The notes under the pieces are model-generated. The model did not search any database. It was not told the DNA's origin and saw nothing but the letters and a program-made list of their open reading frames with translations. A stretch of DNA of 64,000 bases, taken from contig JACKOQ010000001.1 of assembly GCA_024234215.1 (NCBI GenBank), positions 310,001 to 374,000 on the forward strand. Reading direction: 5' to 3'. The DNA comes from Pseudomonadales bacterium (GTDB taxonomy: Bacteria > Pseudomonadota > Gammaproteobacteria > Pseudomonadales > UBA5862). Every line of letters begins with the position of its first letter. The stretch's first letter is position 1. The translations under genes were made by a program, and so were the position numbers. Positions 46,474 to 55,155 of the stretch are shown here, piece after piece.

Positions 46474-46896
46474 ATGGCGCAACTTCGTGGCAAACGTGGT
46501 CCGATGGCGGAGATGAATGTCGTCCCCTACATCGACGTGATGCTGGTGCTGATGGTGATCTTCATGGTGACGGCGCCGATGCTGACCCAGGGAGTGGTGG
46601 TCAACCTGCCGAGCGCCAGCACCGAACCGGTGCCCGAGCAGAAGGAGCCGATCGTCGTCTCGGTTGATGCGACCGGCAGCTACTACATCGACTCCGCTGC
46701 CGATCCCAAACAGGCCGTCGACCTTGCGGCCGTGCAGGCGTTCGTTGGCAAGGTGGTGCAGCAGCGCCCCGATGTCGCCATCTATGTGCGCGGAGATCAG
46801 CAGGTCGATTACGGCAAGGTGGTCACGCTGATGGCCGCGTTGCAGGCGGTGGGCGCCAAGAGTGTGGGGCTGATCACCCAGCCTGCCGAAAAATAG
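46474..46896 (+). CDS. tolR: Tol-Pal proton channel subunit TolR
   Basis: 140 aa. ExbD-like: cytoplasmic N-terminus (KRGPMAEMNVVPYI), one membrane helix with the proton-carrying Asp in YIDVMLVLMVIFMVTAPML, and a periplasmic domain (about 60-140) ending VGAKSVGLITQPAEK. Two bases separate it from tolQ and one from tolA. Confidence 0.95.
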   Translation: MAQLRGKRGPMAEMNVVPYIDVMLVLMVIFMVTAPMLTQGVVVNLPSASTEPVPEQKEPIVVSVDATGSYYIDSAADPKQAVDLAAVQAFVGKVVQQRPDVAIYVRGDQQVDYGKVVTLMAALQAVGAKSVGLITQPAEK

Positions 46897-46897
46897 C

Positions 46898-47896
46898 ATG
46901 GCGTCGACCTCCAGATCGCAGGAGTGGAGCCTCCCGGTCGCGGGCGCCGTGCTGTTGCACGTCGCCATCGCGCTGCTGCTGGCGCTGAACTGGCGCAGTG
47001 AACCGCGGGTGGTCGAGCAGCCGCGTGCGATTCAGGCCACGCTGATCACGCCGCAGCCGACCCGATCGGCGGCGACCGGTGGCCGTTCGGCGGCCCGCCC
47101 AACGCCGCCGGAGCCGGTCAGACCCGAGCCGCCGAAGCCGAAACCGGAACCCCCCAAGCCGCAGCCACCGCAGCCGCAACCCAAACCCGAGCCGCCGAAA
47201 CCGGAACCCCCCAAACCCGAGCCCAAGCCCGAGCCGCCGAAGCCGCAGCCGAAGGCGGAGCTGCCGAAGCCGCCGCCCAAACCGGAGCCAGCGAAACCGC
47301 AACCGAAACCCGAACCGCCCAAGGCCGAGCCGGCGAAGCCACAATCCAAGCCCGAACCAGCCAAACCTCAACCCAAACCGGAGCCGCCCAAGCCGCAGCC
47401 GAAGCAGGAGTCTCCCAAGCCGGTCGCCAAACCGGACGCGGCACCCAAACCGGCCGACGAACGGCAGAAGGCGCTGGCCGATCTGGCCAATGCGCTGCGC
47501 AGCGAAGAGGCGAAGAATGCGCCGGCCACGGCGCCGGCGCCAGCGGCGGCACCGGGCAAGGTGGATCAGCCAGCGGCCGGCAGCAGTGCCGATGCCAAGG
47601 TCGACGACAAGGAGATAGCCAAGTACAAGGCATTGATCACGCAAGAGATTCAGCAGAACTGGAGCCGTCCGCCGGGCACCCGGCCCGACATGAAGGTCGA
47701 GCTGGAGATTCGCCTCGGCCCCGGTGGTGAACTGCTGACTGCCCGCGTGGTCCAATCGAGCGGCAGTGAGGCATTCGATCGATCGGCCTTGCAGGCGGTC
47801 AACAGAATCAATACCTTTCCGGTGCCCGAAGAGCCGCGGCTGTTCGAACACTTTCGCACCCTCAACCTCGTCTTCAAGCCAGAGGATCTCCCTTGA
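46898..47896 (+). CDS. tolA: TolA, with a proline-lysine-glutamate repeat linker
   Basis: 332 aa. One N-terminal helix (about 12-30, VAGAVLLHVAIALLLAL) anchors it in the inner membrane. Residues about 66-190 are a run of EPPKPKP/KPEPAKPQP-type repeats, more than forty prolines, predicted to be an extended polyproline rod. In E. coli TolA this part is an Ala/Lys/Glu alpha-helix; the proline form resembles TonB. The C-terminal domain (about 230-332, WSRPPGTRPDMKVELEIRLG) is TolA/TonB-like and binds TolB and Pal. Position between tolR and tolB settles the identity. The stop overlaps the tolB start. Confidence 0.93.
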   Translation: MASTSRSQEWSLPVAGAVLLHVAIALLLALNWRSEPRVVEQPRAIQATLITPQPTRSAATGGRSAARPTPPEPVRPEPPKPKPEPPKPQPPQPQPKPEPPKPEPPKPEPKPEPPKPQPKAELPKPPPKPEPAKPQPKPEPPKAEPAKPQSKPEPAKPQPKPEPPKPQPKQESPKPVAKPDAAPKPADERQKALADLANALRSEEAKNAPATAPAPAAAPGKVDQPAAGSSADAKVDDKEIAKYKALITQEIQQNWSRPPGTRPDMKVELEIRLGPGGELLTARVVQSSGSEAFDRSALQAVNRINTFPVPEEPRLFEHFRTLNLVFKPEDLP

Positions 47897-49230
47897 GTCG
47901 CATGACCTGCCTTCTTTCGTCCGCGCCCGCCGCGTTGCGCCGCCGGTGGCGGCCATTCGGACTGCTGGCGCTGCTGTTGAGCCTCCTCGGCTGGTCACGG
48001 CTGGGTGTCGCCAACCTGACCATCGAGATCACCTCGGGTGTCGACAATCCGATCAAGGTGGCGATCGTGCCGTTTCGCGGTGCAGAAGGGGTGGATGACG
48101 TGGCCGGCATCGTCTCCGGCGACCTGGAGCGAACCGGACAGTTCAGTGCGATTGCCCGCAACAACATGCTGAGCACACCGCATGAGGAGCAGGAGGTGGT
48201 GATGCGCGACTGGCGCCTGCTCGGCGCCGACTATGTCGCCATCGGCCAGTTGCAGCGCACTGCCAATGGGCAGTCGGAGGTGCGCTATCTGCTCTTCAAC
48301 ACCGCCACCGGCGCCCGCCTGCTGGCCGAGACGCTGACCGGACGCAGCGACCAGACCCGCGCGCTGGCGCATCGGGTCAGCGACCGCATCTACGAGGCGA
48401 TCACCGGCATTCCCGGCATCTTCTCCACCCAGATGATCTACATCACCGAGTCGCGCTCCGCCGGTGCGATGCGCTACCGGCTGTTCCTGGCCGATGCCGA
48501 TGGCGAGCGGCCACAGGTGCTGCTCGATTCGCGGGAGCCGATTCTGTCGCCGGCCTGGGCACCCGATGGCGAGCGAATCGCCTACGTCTCTTTCGAGACC
48601 GGCCGACCCGCCATCTATGTGCAGAACGTGCGCAGCGGCCAGCGCGAGCAGGTGACCAATTTCTCCGGCCTCAACAGCGCGCCGGACTGGTCACCCGATG
48701 GTCGCCGGCTGGCCCTGGTGCTGTCGAAGGATGGCGATCCGGAGATCTACATTCTCGATCTGGCGACCCGCAACCTGAAGCGGGTCACCAGCCACTTCGC
48801 CATCGACACCGAGCCGCGCTGGCTGCCCGATGGCGAATCGCTGATCTTCACTTCCAACCGCGGCGGCAAGCCGCAGATCTACCAGCTCGACCTCGATTCG
48901 CTGGCAGTGAAGCGGGTCACCTATGAAGGTGACTACAACGCCCGTGGCACCGTGACTGCCGATGGGCGCACGCTGGTGTTCGTCCACCGCAGCGGCGGCA
49001 ACTTTCACATTGCCGCGCAGGACCTCAAGCGCGGCAATGTGCGCATCCTCTCCGACACCCGGCTCGATGAGTCACCCAGTGTTTCGCCCAATGGCACCAT
49101 GGTGCTCTATGCGACTGAAACCCGCGGGCAGGGTATACTTGCCGCCGTGTCGATCGATGGCCGGGTGCGGTTTCGCATTCCCGCCACCGAAGGTGACGTG
49201 CGCGAACCGGCCTGGTCGCCACTGCGCTGA
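47893..49230 (+). CDS. tolB: Tol-Pal periplasmic beta-propeller TolB
   Basis: 445 aa from a TTG that overlaps the tolA stop (TTGA); an ATG three codons later is an alternative. A signal peptide with a long basic n-region (RRRWRPFGLLALLLSLLGW), an N-terminal alpha/beta domain (IKVAIVPFRGAE) and a six-bladed propeller with repeats such as SPAWAPDGERIAYVS, APDWSPDGRRLALVL and EPRWLPDGESLIFTS. Periplasmic link between TolA and Pal. Confidence 0.95.
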   Translation: MSRMTCLLSSAPAALRRRWRPFGLLALLLSLLGWSRLGVANLTIEITSGVDNPIKVAIVPFRGAEGVDDVAGIVSGDLERTGQFSAIARNNMLSTPHEEQEVVMRDWRLLGADYVAIGQLQRTANGQSEVRYLLFNTATGARLLAETLTGRSDQTRALAHRVSDRIYEAITGIPGIFSTQMIYITESRSAGAMRYRLFLADADGERPQVLLDSREPILSPAWAPDGERIAYVSFETGRPAIYVQNVRSGQREQVTNFSGLNSAPDWSPDGRRLALVLSKDGDPEIYILDLATRNLKRVTSHFAIDTEPRWLPDGESLIFTSNRGGKPQIYQLDLDSLAVKRVTYEGDYNARGTVTADGRTLVFVHRSGGNFHIAAQDLKRGNVRILSDTRLDESPSVSPNGTMVLYATETRGQGILAAVSIDGRVRFRIPATEGDVREPAWSPLR

Positions 49231-49280
49231 TGCGGTCGTACCGATCTCAACCACTTCGCAACACTCCAAGGGAGAATTTC

Positions 49281-49820
49281 ATGTCACTGTCTCGTCTGCT
49301 TACTCTCGCGCTGCTGATGGTCAGCCTGGTGGGCCTGGCTGGTTGCAGTTCCAAGGGCGACATCGATGAAACCGCGGCCGGTGGTGCGGCGGCTGGCATG
49401 GGTGGTCAGGGCGGCGCCTCCAGCTATGGGGCCGGCGCCGGGGGTGGCATCGGCGCTCACGGCGGCAGTGGCGGCATCCCCTCCTCGCCGGCCGAACTGG
49501 TCAAGGTGATCTACTTCGACTTCGACCAGGATGCGATCCGTGACGAGTACCGCGAGCAGGTGGTGGCCCACGCGCTCTATCTGAAGAACAACCCGCAGGC
49601 CAGCCTGACCATCGAGGGCCACTGTGACGAGCGCGGCACCCGCGAATACAACCTGGCGCTCGGTGAGCGGCGGGCCAAGGCGGTGCGCAACTTCCTGCTG
49701 CTCGAAGGGGTGGCCTCGAACCAGATCGAAGTGGTCAGCTATGGCGAAGAGCGTGCCGAGAACCCGGAGCACTCCGAGGAAGCCTGGTCGCAGAACCGCC
49801 GCGCCCAGTTCCGCTACTGA
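49281..49820 (+). CDS. pal: Peptidoglycan-associated lipoprotein Pal
   Basis: 179 aa from the ATG following GGGAGA. Lipoprotein signal with L-A-G-C (Cys22), a Gly/Ala-rich linker, then an OmpA-like peptidoglycan-binding domain: VIYFDFDQDAIRDEYR, SLTIEGHCDERGTREYNLAL GERRA and NRRAQFRY. Outer-membrane anchor of the Tol-Pal system. Confidence 0.96.
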   Translation: MSLSRLLTLALLMVSLVGLAGCSSKGDIDETAAGGAAAGMGGQGGASSYGAGAGGGIGAHGGSGGIPSSPAELVKVIYFDFDQDAIRDEYREQVVAHALYLKNNPQASLTIEGHCDERGTREYNLALGERRAKAVRNFLLLEGVASNQIEVVSYGEERAENPEHSEEAWSQNRRAQFRY

Positions 49821-49832
49821 TCGGGTGAGGCA

Positions 49833-50597
49833 GTGAGGTCGAAGTTCGGTGCTTTGGGGCTGCTGGCTGTCGTGATGGCGCTGCAGCCCCTTCCGCTCCT
49901 TGCGGCGGAAGCCCCGCCGGCGGCTGCTGCCAGCAGTGGCGGCGGCAGCGTCAGTTCGGAGCTGTTTCTCAAGCTTCAGCAGATGGAGCAGGAGATCCTC
50001 GAACTGCGTGGCCGCATCGAGGAGCAGAGCCACGACATCGAGCAGTTGAAGACGCGGCAGAAAGAGCACTACCTCGACTTCGATCGACGCATCAATGAAC
50101 TGAAGTCACCGGCTGCGGCTGCTCCGGCCGCGGCAGGTGAGACAGCTCCGGTTCAACCGGCGGCCGCCGCGCCCCAGCAGACCGCAGCGGCACCGGCAAG
50201 CACGCCGGCTGCGGCGGCGACCGGCAATGCCGAGGAGGCCTACAAGAGCGCCTATCAACTGGTCAAGGAGCGGCGCTTCGATGAGGCGCGCAGCAGCTTC
50301 GAGGCCTTTGTGCAGCGCTTTCCCAAGGGTGACTACACCGCCAATGCCTACTACTGGCTGGGTGAGCTCTACCTGCTGAAATCGGACTGGGAGGCGGGCC
50401 GACGCTCGTTCACCAAGGTGATCGGCGACTATCCGCAACATCCCAAGACCCCCGATGCGATGTACAAGCTCGGCGTGGTCTACCACAAGATGGGGCAGAA
50501 CGACCGCGCCAAGGAGATGTTGCAGAAGACCCGCACCATCTTCCCCGACAGTTCGGCGGCCAGGCTGGCCGAGATCTACCTGCGCGAAATCAAGTAG
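49833..50597 (+). CDS. cpoB: Cell division coordinator CpoB (YbgF)
   Basis: 254 aa from a GTG. Signal peptide (to about residue 25), trimerising coiled coil (ELFLKLQQMEQEILELRGRI to about 85), an Ala/Pro linker, then TPR repeats (AYKSAYQLVKERRFDEARSS, NAYYWLGELYLLKSDWEAGR, MYKLGVVYHKMGQNDRAKEM). CpoB links peptidoglycan synthesis with Tol-mediated outer-membrane constriction. Confidence 0.94.
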   Translation: MRSKFGALGLLAVVMALQPLPLLAAEAPPAAAASSGGGSVSSELFLKLQQMEQEILELRGRIEEQSHDIEQLKTRQKEHYLDFDRRINELKSPAAAAPAAAGETAPVQPAAAAPQQTAAAPASTPAAAATGNAEEAYKSAYQLVKERRFDEARSSFEAFVQRFPKGDYTANAYYWLGELYLLKSDWEAGRRSFTKVIGDYPQHPKTPDAMYKLGVVYHKMGQNDRAKEMLQKTRTIFPDSSAARLAEIYLREIK

Positions 50598-50620
50598 CCG
50601 CGGAGCCCTCCGCACTCCAG

Positions 50621-51271
50621 ATGGCCAAGGCGCAACTGCGTATCACCGAGATTTTTCTCTCGTTGCAGGGCGAGGGGCCCAGTGTCGGCTGGCCCACCAC
50701 CTTCATCCGCCTGACCGGCTGCCCGCTGCGCTGCCACTACTGCGACACCAGTTATGCTTTCAGCGGCGGCAGCCTGCACTCACTCGACGAGATCATCGCC
50801 GCCACGGCCGGCCATGGTGCCCGCCATGTCTGCGTCACCGGTGGCGAACCGCTGGCGCAGCCGCGCTGTCTCGACCTGCTCGTGCGGCTCTGTGACCTGG
50901 GTTACCGGGTCTCGCTCGAAACCAGCGGTGCCATCGACCTCGATGGTGTCGATGCGCGGGTGGTCAAGGTGATGGATCTGAAGACGCCCGGTTCGGGGGA
51001 GGTCGAGCGCAACCTCTGGCGCAACCTCGATCTGCTCAATCCGCATGACCAGATCAAGCTGGTGCTGCGTGATCGCCGCGACTATGAGTGGGCCCGCTTC
51101 ATGCTTGATCAGCATCGACTGCCCGAACGGGTCGAAGCGGTGCTGTTCTCGCCCTGTCAGGGGGAACTCGATCCGGCACGGCTGGCGCAGTGGATGCTCG
51201 ATGACCGGCTGCCGGTCCGGTTCCAGTTGCAACTGCACAAGGTACTCTGGGGCGATCAGCCCGGACGTTGA
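50621..51271 (+). CDS. queE: 7-carboxy-7-deazaguanine synthase QueE
   Basis: 216 aa radical-SAM enzyme of queuosine synthesis, converting carboxytetrahydropterin to CDG. The [4Fe-4S] motif is C-PLR-C-HY-C in TGCPLRCHYCDTSYAF; SAM-binding VTGGEPLAQP and LETSGAIDLDG follow. 24 bp after cpoB and 10 bp before queC, making a queuosine pair. Confidence 0.95.
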   Translation: MAKAQLRITEIFLSLQGEGPSVGWPTTFIRLTGCPLRCHYCDTSYAFSGGSLHSLDEIIAATAGHGARHVCVTGGEPLAQPRCLDLLVRLCDLGYRVSLETSGAIDLDGVDARVVKVMDLKTPGSGEVERNLWRNLDLLNPHDQIKLVLRDRRDYEWARFMLDQHRLPERVEAVLFSPCQGELDPARLAQWMLDDRLPVRFQLQLHKVLWGDQPGR

Positions 51272-51281
51272 GGGGATGAAC

Positions 51282-51965
51282 ATGGCAACCAGCAGCGAAC
51301 GGCGCGCGGTGGTGCTGCTCTCCGGTGGGCTCGACTCCAGCACGGCGCTGGCGGCCACCCGTGTCGAGGGCTATCACTGCTACTCGATGGCGGTCGACTA
51401 TGGCCAGCGTCACCAGGCCGAGCTGGAGGCAGCACAGCGGATCGCTCGGCAACTGGGCGCGGTCGAACATCGGGTGATGAAGATCGATCTGGCCGGCATC
51501 GGTGGCTCGGCGCTGACCGACCGCAGCATCGCGGTGCCGGAACAGCCGAGCCCGGGCATTCCCGTCACCTATGTGCCCGCGCGCAATACCATTTTTCTGG
51601 CGCTGGCACTGGCCTGGGCGGAGGTGCTCGATGCCGATGCCATCGTCATCGGCGTCAATGCGGTCGACTACTCCGGCTATCCCGACTGCCGACCGGAGTT
51701 CATCGCCGCCTTTGCCGGCATGGCCAACCTCGCCACCCGTCGCGCGGTGCTGGGCCAGCGCATCGAACTGAAGACGCCGCTGATCGACCTGACCAAGGCG
51801 CAGATCGTGCAGTGGGGCGCGGCGCTGGGTGTCGACTACGCTCTGACGGTCTCCTGCTATCAGGCCGATCTGACCGGCGCAGCCTGTGGCCGCTGCGACA
51901 GTTGCCGGCTGCGCGCCAAGGGGTTCAGCGACGCCGGTCTGCCCGACCCGACCCGCTACGCCTGA
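51282..51965 (+). CDS. queC: 7-cyano-7-deazaguanine synthase QueC
   Basis: 227 aa from the ATG 6 nt after GAGGGG (an ATG two codons earlier overlaps the ribosome site). ATP-dependent formation of preQ0 from CDG. PP-loop LLSGGLDSSTALA, YVPARNTIFLALALAWAE, GVNAVDYSGYPDCRPEF, and a zinc site of four Cys near the C-terminus (SCYQADLTGAACGRCDSC). In Pseudomonas a tRNA-Lys follows queC; none is seen here. A GCGCTG-GAA-CAGCGC hairpin (51979-51993) lies before the convergent gene. Confidence 0.95.
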   Translation: MATSSERRAVVLLSGGLDSSTALAATRVEGYHCYSMAVDYGQRHQAELEAAQRIARQLGAVEHRVMKIDLAGIGGSALTDRSIAVPEQPSPGIPVTYVPARNTIFLALALAWAEVLDADAIVIGVNAVDYSGYPDCRPEFIAAFAGMANLATRRAVLGQRIELKTPLIDLTKAQIVQWGAALGVDYALTVSCYQADLTGAACGRCDSCRLRAKGFSDAGLPDPTRYA

Positions 51966-52007
51966 ACCGGGCATTCAGGCGCTGGAACAGCGCTCCGGCC
52001 ACACAGC

Positions 52008-52457
52008 TCATCCGCCTGCGCCGTCGGGCGCGAGATTTTCCGCGAAGTGAAAACTGCGCTTCGACATCCCTTCGCGTTCGTAGAAACGGTGTGCGTCGAC
52101 TCTGTGCAGGCCGGAGTCGAGGTGCAACTGCTGGCAACCCGCCTGGACCGCGAATGCCCGGAGCCATGACGGCAGCGTGGCGCCCAGCCCTTGGGAGCGG
52201 TGGTTGGGCAGGGTCACCAGGTCATCGACGTAGAGAAAACGGCCCCAAGCGAGGTTTTCACCGAGGCGAAAGCCCGCCACCGCCACGGCCATGCCGTCCT
52301 GTTCGACAAAGGCCAGGCGGTACCCCGAGGCCTGCTGGCGGCGAATCCGCGAAACAAAATCCGCCTCCGCGATCTGCGGGCGCAGTGTCTGCATGGCTGG
52401 ATGGCAGCCGGCAATCTCCGCATCGGTTTCGGCAAGATGAATGTGCATCGCTGGCAT
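52008..52457 (-). CDS. GNAT family N-acetyltransferase
   Basis: 149 aa; an internal ATG (MHIHLAET) three codons in is an alternative start, and neither has a strong ribosome site. The acetyltransferase core is LYVDDLVTLPNHRSQGLGATL PSW, with the acetyl-CoA loop R/HRSQGLG, followed by LHLDSGLHRVDAHRFYEREG typical of small-molecule GNATs. Substrate unknown. It lies 29 bp downstream of the Gld-type operon and may be its last gene. Confidence 0.85.
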   Translation of the reverse strand: MPAMHIHLAETDAEIAGCHPAMQTLRPQIAEADFVSRIRRQQASGYRLAFVEQDGMAVAVAGFRLGENLAWGRFLYVDDLVTLPNHRSQGLGATLPSWLRAFAVQAGCQQLHLDSGLHRVDAHRFYEREGMSKRSFHFAENLAPDGAGG

Positions 52458-52486
52458 CCCGAGGCTGAAGAGAAGCGCCGGCGGAG

Positions 52487-54406
52487 TCAGCGGAGCGCCG
52501 CCCGCCGCTGTTTCACGGTCCGATGCAGCAGCGCGAACAGCGTGATCAGCAGCGGCATCAGCAGGATGTTGAGAGCCTTGATCCAGGTGCCCAACTGCTC
52601 GATCTCCTGGTTGAGCTGATGCTGGACGGTGCGCAGCTCCTTGCGCAGCCGCAGCTTCTCCTGCTGGAACTGCTCGATGGTGGCCTCCTGCTCCGGTGTC
52701 AGCGTGGCGCTCTTCTGCTGTTCGCCTTCGCCATTGCGCTGGGCTTGCAGTGCCCCCAGCTTCTGCTCGGTCTCCTTCAGACTGGCCTGCAGCTGCTCCT
52801 GCTTCTCTCTGAAGTGGGCAGAGGCTTGCTGTTGCAGCGCGATGACCCGGGTGAAGGGGCGGTAGAACTGACCCCGGCCGCGGATGGCGATCAGGTCGGG
52901 GTTGCCGCTGAGGTTGTCCACCGCATTGGCGATAAGATCGCCGTTGTCGGCGAAGGGGGTGCCCACCTGCTGTCCCATGAAGTTCTGCACCCGCACCCAG
53001 AGCCGGTCGGTGAGCAGGTCGGTGTCGGCCACCACCAGGATGTTGCTGTCGCTCTGCGAGGCGGCGAGATGGGGCAGCAACGGCTTGGCTGCCGGAGCGG
53101 GTGGCTCAGCGGCTGCCTTGGGCGCATTGGCCGGCGGCTTGGGCTCGGCCGGCGGGCCAGCGGGGAAGGCGCTCTGCAACGGGCCGGTGATGCGCGCCGC
53201 CACCGTGTAGAGCTGGCCATCCGGTTCGAAGCCCTGATAGAGCAGCGATGGATCGGTCAGTCCGAGCATCTTGTCGGCATCGATCAGCATGCTCTGCGAA
53301 CTCGACTGCATCAGCGGGGTGAAGCGGGTGGTGGCCCCTTCGATCGGCTTCAGCACACCGGAGGAGGAGACCAGCACATACTCGAGCCGGCTCATGATGA
53401 CGTCGCTGCTGTCGAAGCCACTCTTGTCGAGCGCCAGAATCGCCGGATGGCGCACCTGGCGGGCCTCTTCACCCACGGTGACGTTGATCGCATGGCCATC
53501 GTCGAGCAGCACCTTTTTGTCGACCATCTCGACGCCCCAGCTCTTCATCAGCGCCGGCAGGTTGGAGGCGGCGTCACCCAGTTCCATCATGCCCTGATTC
53601 ATGCGCTCGGCATGGGGGTCGACGAAGAGGATCAGCTTGCCACCGCGCATCAGGTACTGGTCGATGGCGTACTCCAGCCGCGGCGGCAGTTGTTGCGGAT
53701 GGATCAGCACCAGCAGGTCATAGAGCTTGGGGTCGAGTTCGCTGGTCTCGTTGCCCACCTGCTTGAACTCGAAGAGCTGCTCCAGCTGCGCGAAGGCCAT
53801 CCACGGCGGCGTGGGCTGGCGGCGCAGCATGTCGATGCCGCCCAGCACGTCGATGGCGCTGATCAGCCCCACCGTCGGCCGCTTGCCGCGGCTGACGGTG
53901 TAGATCATCCGGCTGATGTCATATTCCAGCAGGGGTTCGCGATCGGGGCTGAAGAAGGGGATGCGCTCGGTGGTGCCGTTCTCTCCCTTGGCGGCCAATC
54001 CCAGATAGATCTGCGGCCCGCCAGCCTGCAGCGGAATGGCGTTGATGCCGAGTTCGGCCGCCTTGTCCTCGGCCTCCGAGAAGGGCTCCGGATCGATCAC
54101 CTCCAGCAGCAGTTTACCGTTGCTGGCCAGCCGATACTCATCGATCAGCTCGCGCACCCGCTTGGCGTAGGCGCGGATGAATGGATTCTCCTTGCTCTCC
54201 TTTTCGGAGAAGAACAGATAGAGGTGCACCGGCTTGTCGAGCGATTGCAGCAGCTTGCGGCTGCCGTCGGAGAGTGAGTAGAGCCGGTCCTGGGTCAGGT
54301 CGATGCGTGCTGCGGGCAGCAGCCGATCGATCAGCAGGGTGGCTGCACACAGCAGCGTCAGCAGCAGAATCAGCCCGGTTCTGGAGAAGAGTCTGGTGAA
54401 TTTCAT
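52487..54406 (-). CDS. GldG-like ABC transporter auxiliary protein
   Basis: 639 aa. One N-terminal helix (about 11-30), a large periplasmic part (RIDLTQDRLYSLSDGSRKLL, PVHLYLFFSEKE, YDLLVLIHPQQLPPRLEYAI), an Ala/Pro-rich insert near 425-455, a coiled coil (about 535-600, EKQEQLQASLKETEQKLGAL) and a C-terminal helix. This is the GldG family (ABC_transp_aux) that pairs with GldA/GldF-type ABC transporters. In gammaproteobacteria the complex is not tied to gliding and its cargo is unknown. 14 bp after the permease gene. Confidence 0.88.
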   Translation of the reverse strand: MKFTRLFSRTGLILLLTLLCAATLLIDRLLPAARIDLTQDRLYSLSDGSRKLLQSLDKPVHLYLFFSEKESKENPFIRAYAKRVRELIDEYRLASNGKLLLEVIDPEPFSEAEDKAAELGINAIPLQAGGPQIYLGLAAKGENGTTERIPFFSPDREPLLEYDISRMIYTVSRGKRPTVGLISAIDVLGGIDMLRRQPTPPWMAFAQLEQLFEFKQVGNETSELDPKLYDLLVLIHPQQLPPRLEYAIDQYLMRGGKLILFVDPHAERMNQGMMELGDAASNLPALMKSWGVEMVDKKVLLDDGHAINVTVGEEARQVRHPAILALDKSGFDSSDVIMSRLEYVLVSSSGVLKPIEGATTRFTPLMQSSSQSMLIDADKMLGLTDPSLLYQGFEPDGQLYTVAARITGPLQSAFPAGPPAEPKPPANAPKAAAEPPAPAAKPLLPHLAASQSDSNILVVADTDLLTDRLWVRVQNFMGQQVGTPFADNGDLIANAVDNLSGNPDLIAIRGRGQFYRPFTRVIALQQQASAHFREKQEQLQASLKETEQKLGALQAQRNGEGEQQKSATLTPEQEATIEQFQQEKLRLRKELRTVQHQLNQEIEQLGTWIKALNILLMPLLITLFALLHRTVKQRRAALR

Positions 54407-54420
54407 CGTGATGCTCCGGT

Positions 54421-55155
54421 TTACTGTGCCTTTTTCATGTCGATCACGATCGCGGTGGCGGTGAGCCAGCCGACGATCATCAGCACGAAAAACAGCAGGT
54501 CACGAAAATCGAGCACGCCGCGGCTGATCGCATTGAAGTGGGTCATGAAGCTCAGTGAGGCCACGGCATCCAGCAGCGGCTGACTGGCCCAGCCCTCGAA
54601 GAAGTTGAGCAGCAGCGGCAAACCGGCCACCACGTAGCAGAAGCAGATGACGATGGTGAGAATGAAGGCGATCACCTGGTTGCTGGTGCAGGCCGACATG
54701 CAGGAGCCGATCGCCAGAAAGGCCCCGGCCATCAGCCAGCTGCCCAGATAGCTGGCGAGGATGATGCCATTGTCCGGGTCGCCGAGGTAGTTGACGGTGA
54801 TCCAGATCGGAAAGGTGAGCAGCAGCGCCAGACCACTGAACAGCCAGGCGGCGAGGAACTTGCCCAGCACCGCCTCGTGCAGCCGGATCGGCAGCGTCAG
54901 CAGCAGCTCGATCGAGCCGGTCTTGCGCTCCTCGGCCCACAGCCGCATCGCCAGCGCCGGAATCAGAAAGAGGTAGAGCCAGGGATGAAAGTTGAAGAAA
55001 TTGAGCAGATCGGCCTGACCCATCTCGTAGAGGTTGCCGACACTGAAGGCGAAGACGCTGGCCACCACCAGAAAGATCACGATGAAGATGTAGGCCAGCG
55101 GGGTGGCGAAGTAACTGGCCAGCTCGCGGCGCATGACAATGGTCGTGGCGGACAT
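54421..55155 (-). CDS. ABC-2 type permease, GldF/NosY-like
   Basis: 244 aa with six hydrophobic helices; opens MSATTIVMRRELASYFATPL AYIF and carries FLIPALAMRLWAEERKTGSI ELLLTLPI, the conserved cytoplasmic loop of this permease family. Its start overlaps the ATPase stop by one base (TGATG), so the two are translationally coupled. Confidence 0.9.
   Translation of the reverse strand: MSATTIVMRRELASYFATPLAYIFIVIFLVVASVFAFSVGNLYEMGQADLLNFFNFHPWLYLFLIPALAMRLWAEERKTGSIELLLTLPIRLHEAVLGKFLAAWLFSGLALLLTFPIWITVNYLGDPDNGIILASYLGSWLMAGAFLAIGSCMSACTSNQVIAFILTIVICFCYVVAGLPLLLNFFEGWASQPLLDAVASLSFMTHFNAISRGVLDFRDLLFFVLMIVGWLTATAIVIDMKKAQ

Noticed and set aside
46898..47896. TonB rather than TolA
   Set aside because: The proline-lysine repeats suggest TonB, but the gene lies between tolR and tolB with overlapping stops and starts, so it is TolA with a TonB-like linker.
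51966..52007. tRNA-Lys expected after queC by comparison with Pseudomonas
   Set aside because: The 42-bp gap holds only a GCGCTG-GAA-CAGCGC hairpin; no cloverleaf, CCA end or T-loop is present here or in the nearby gaps.
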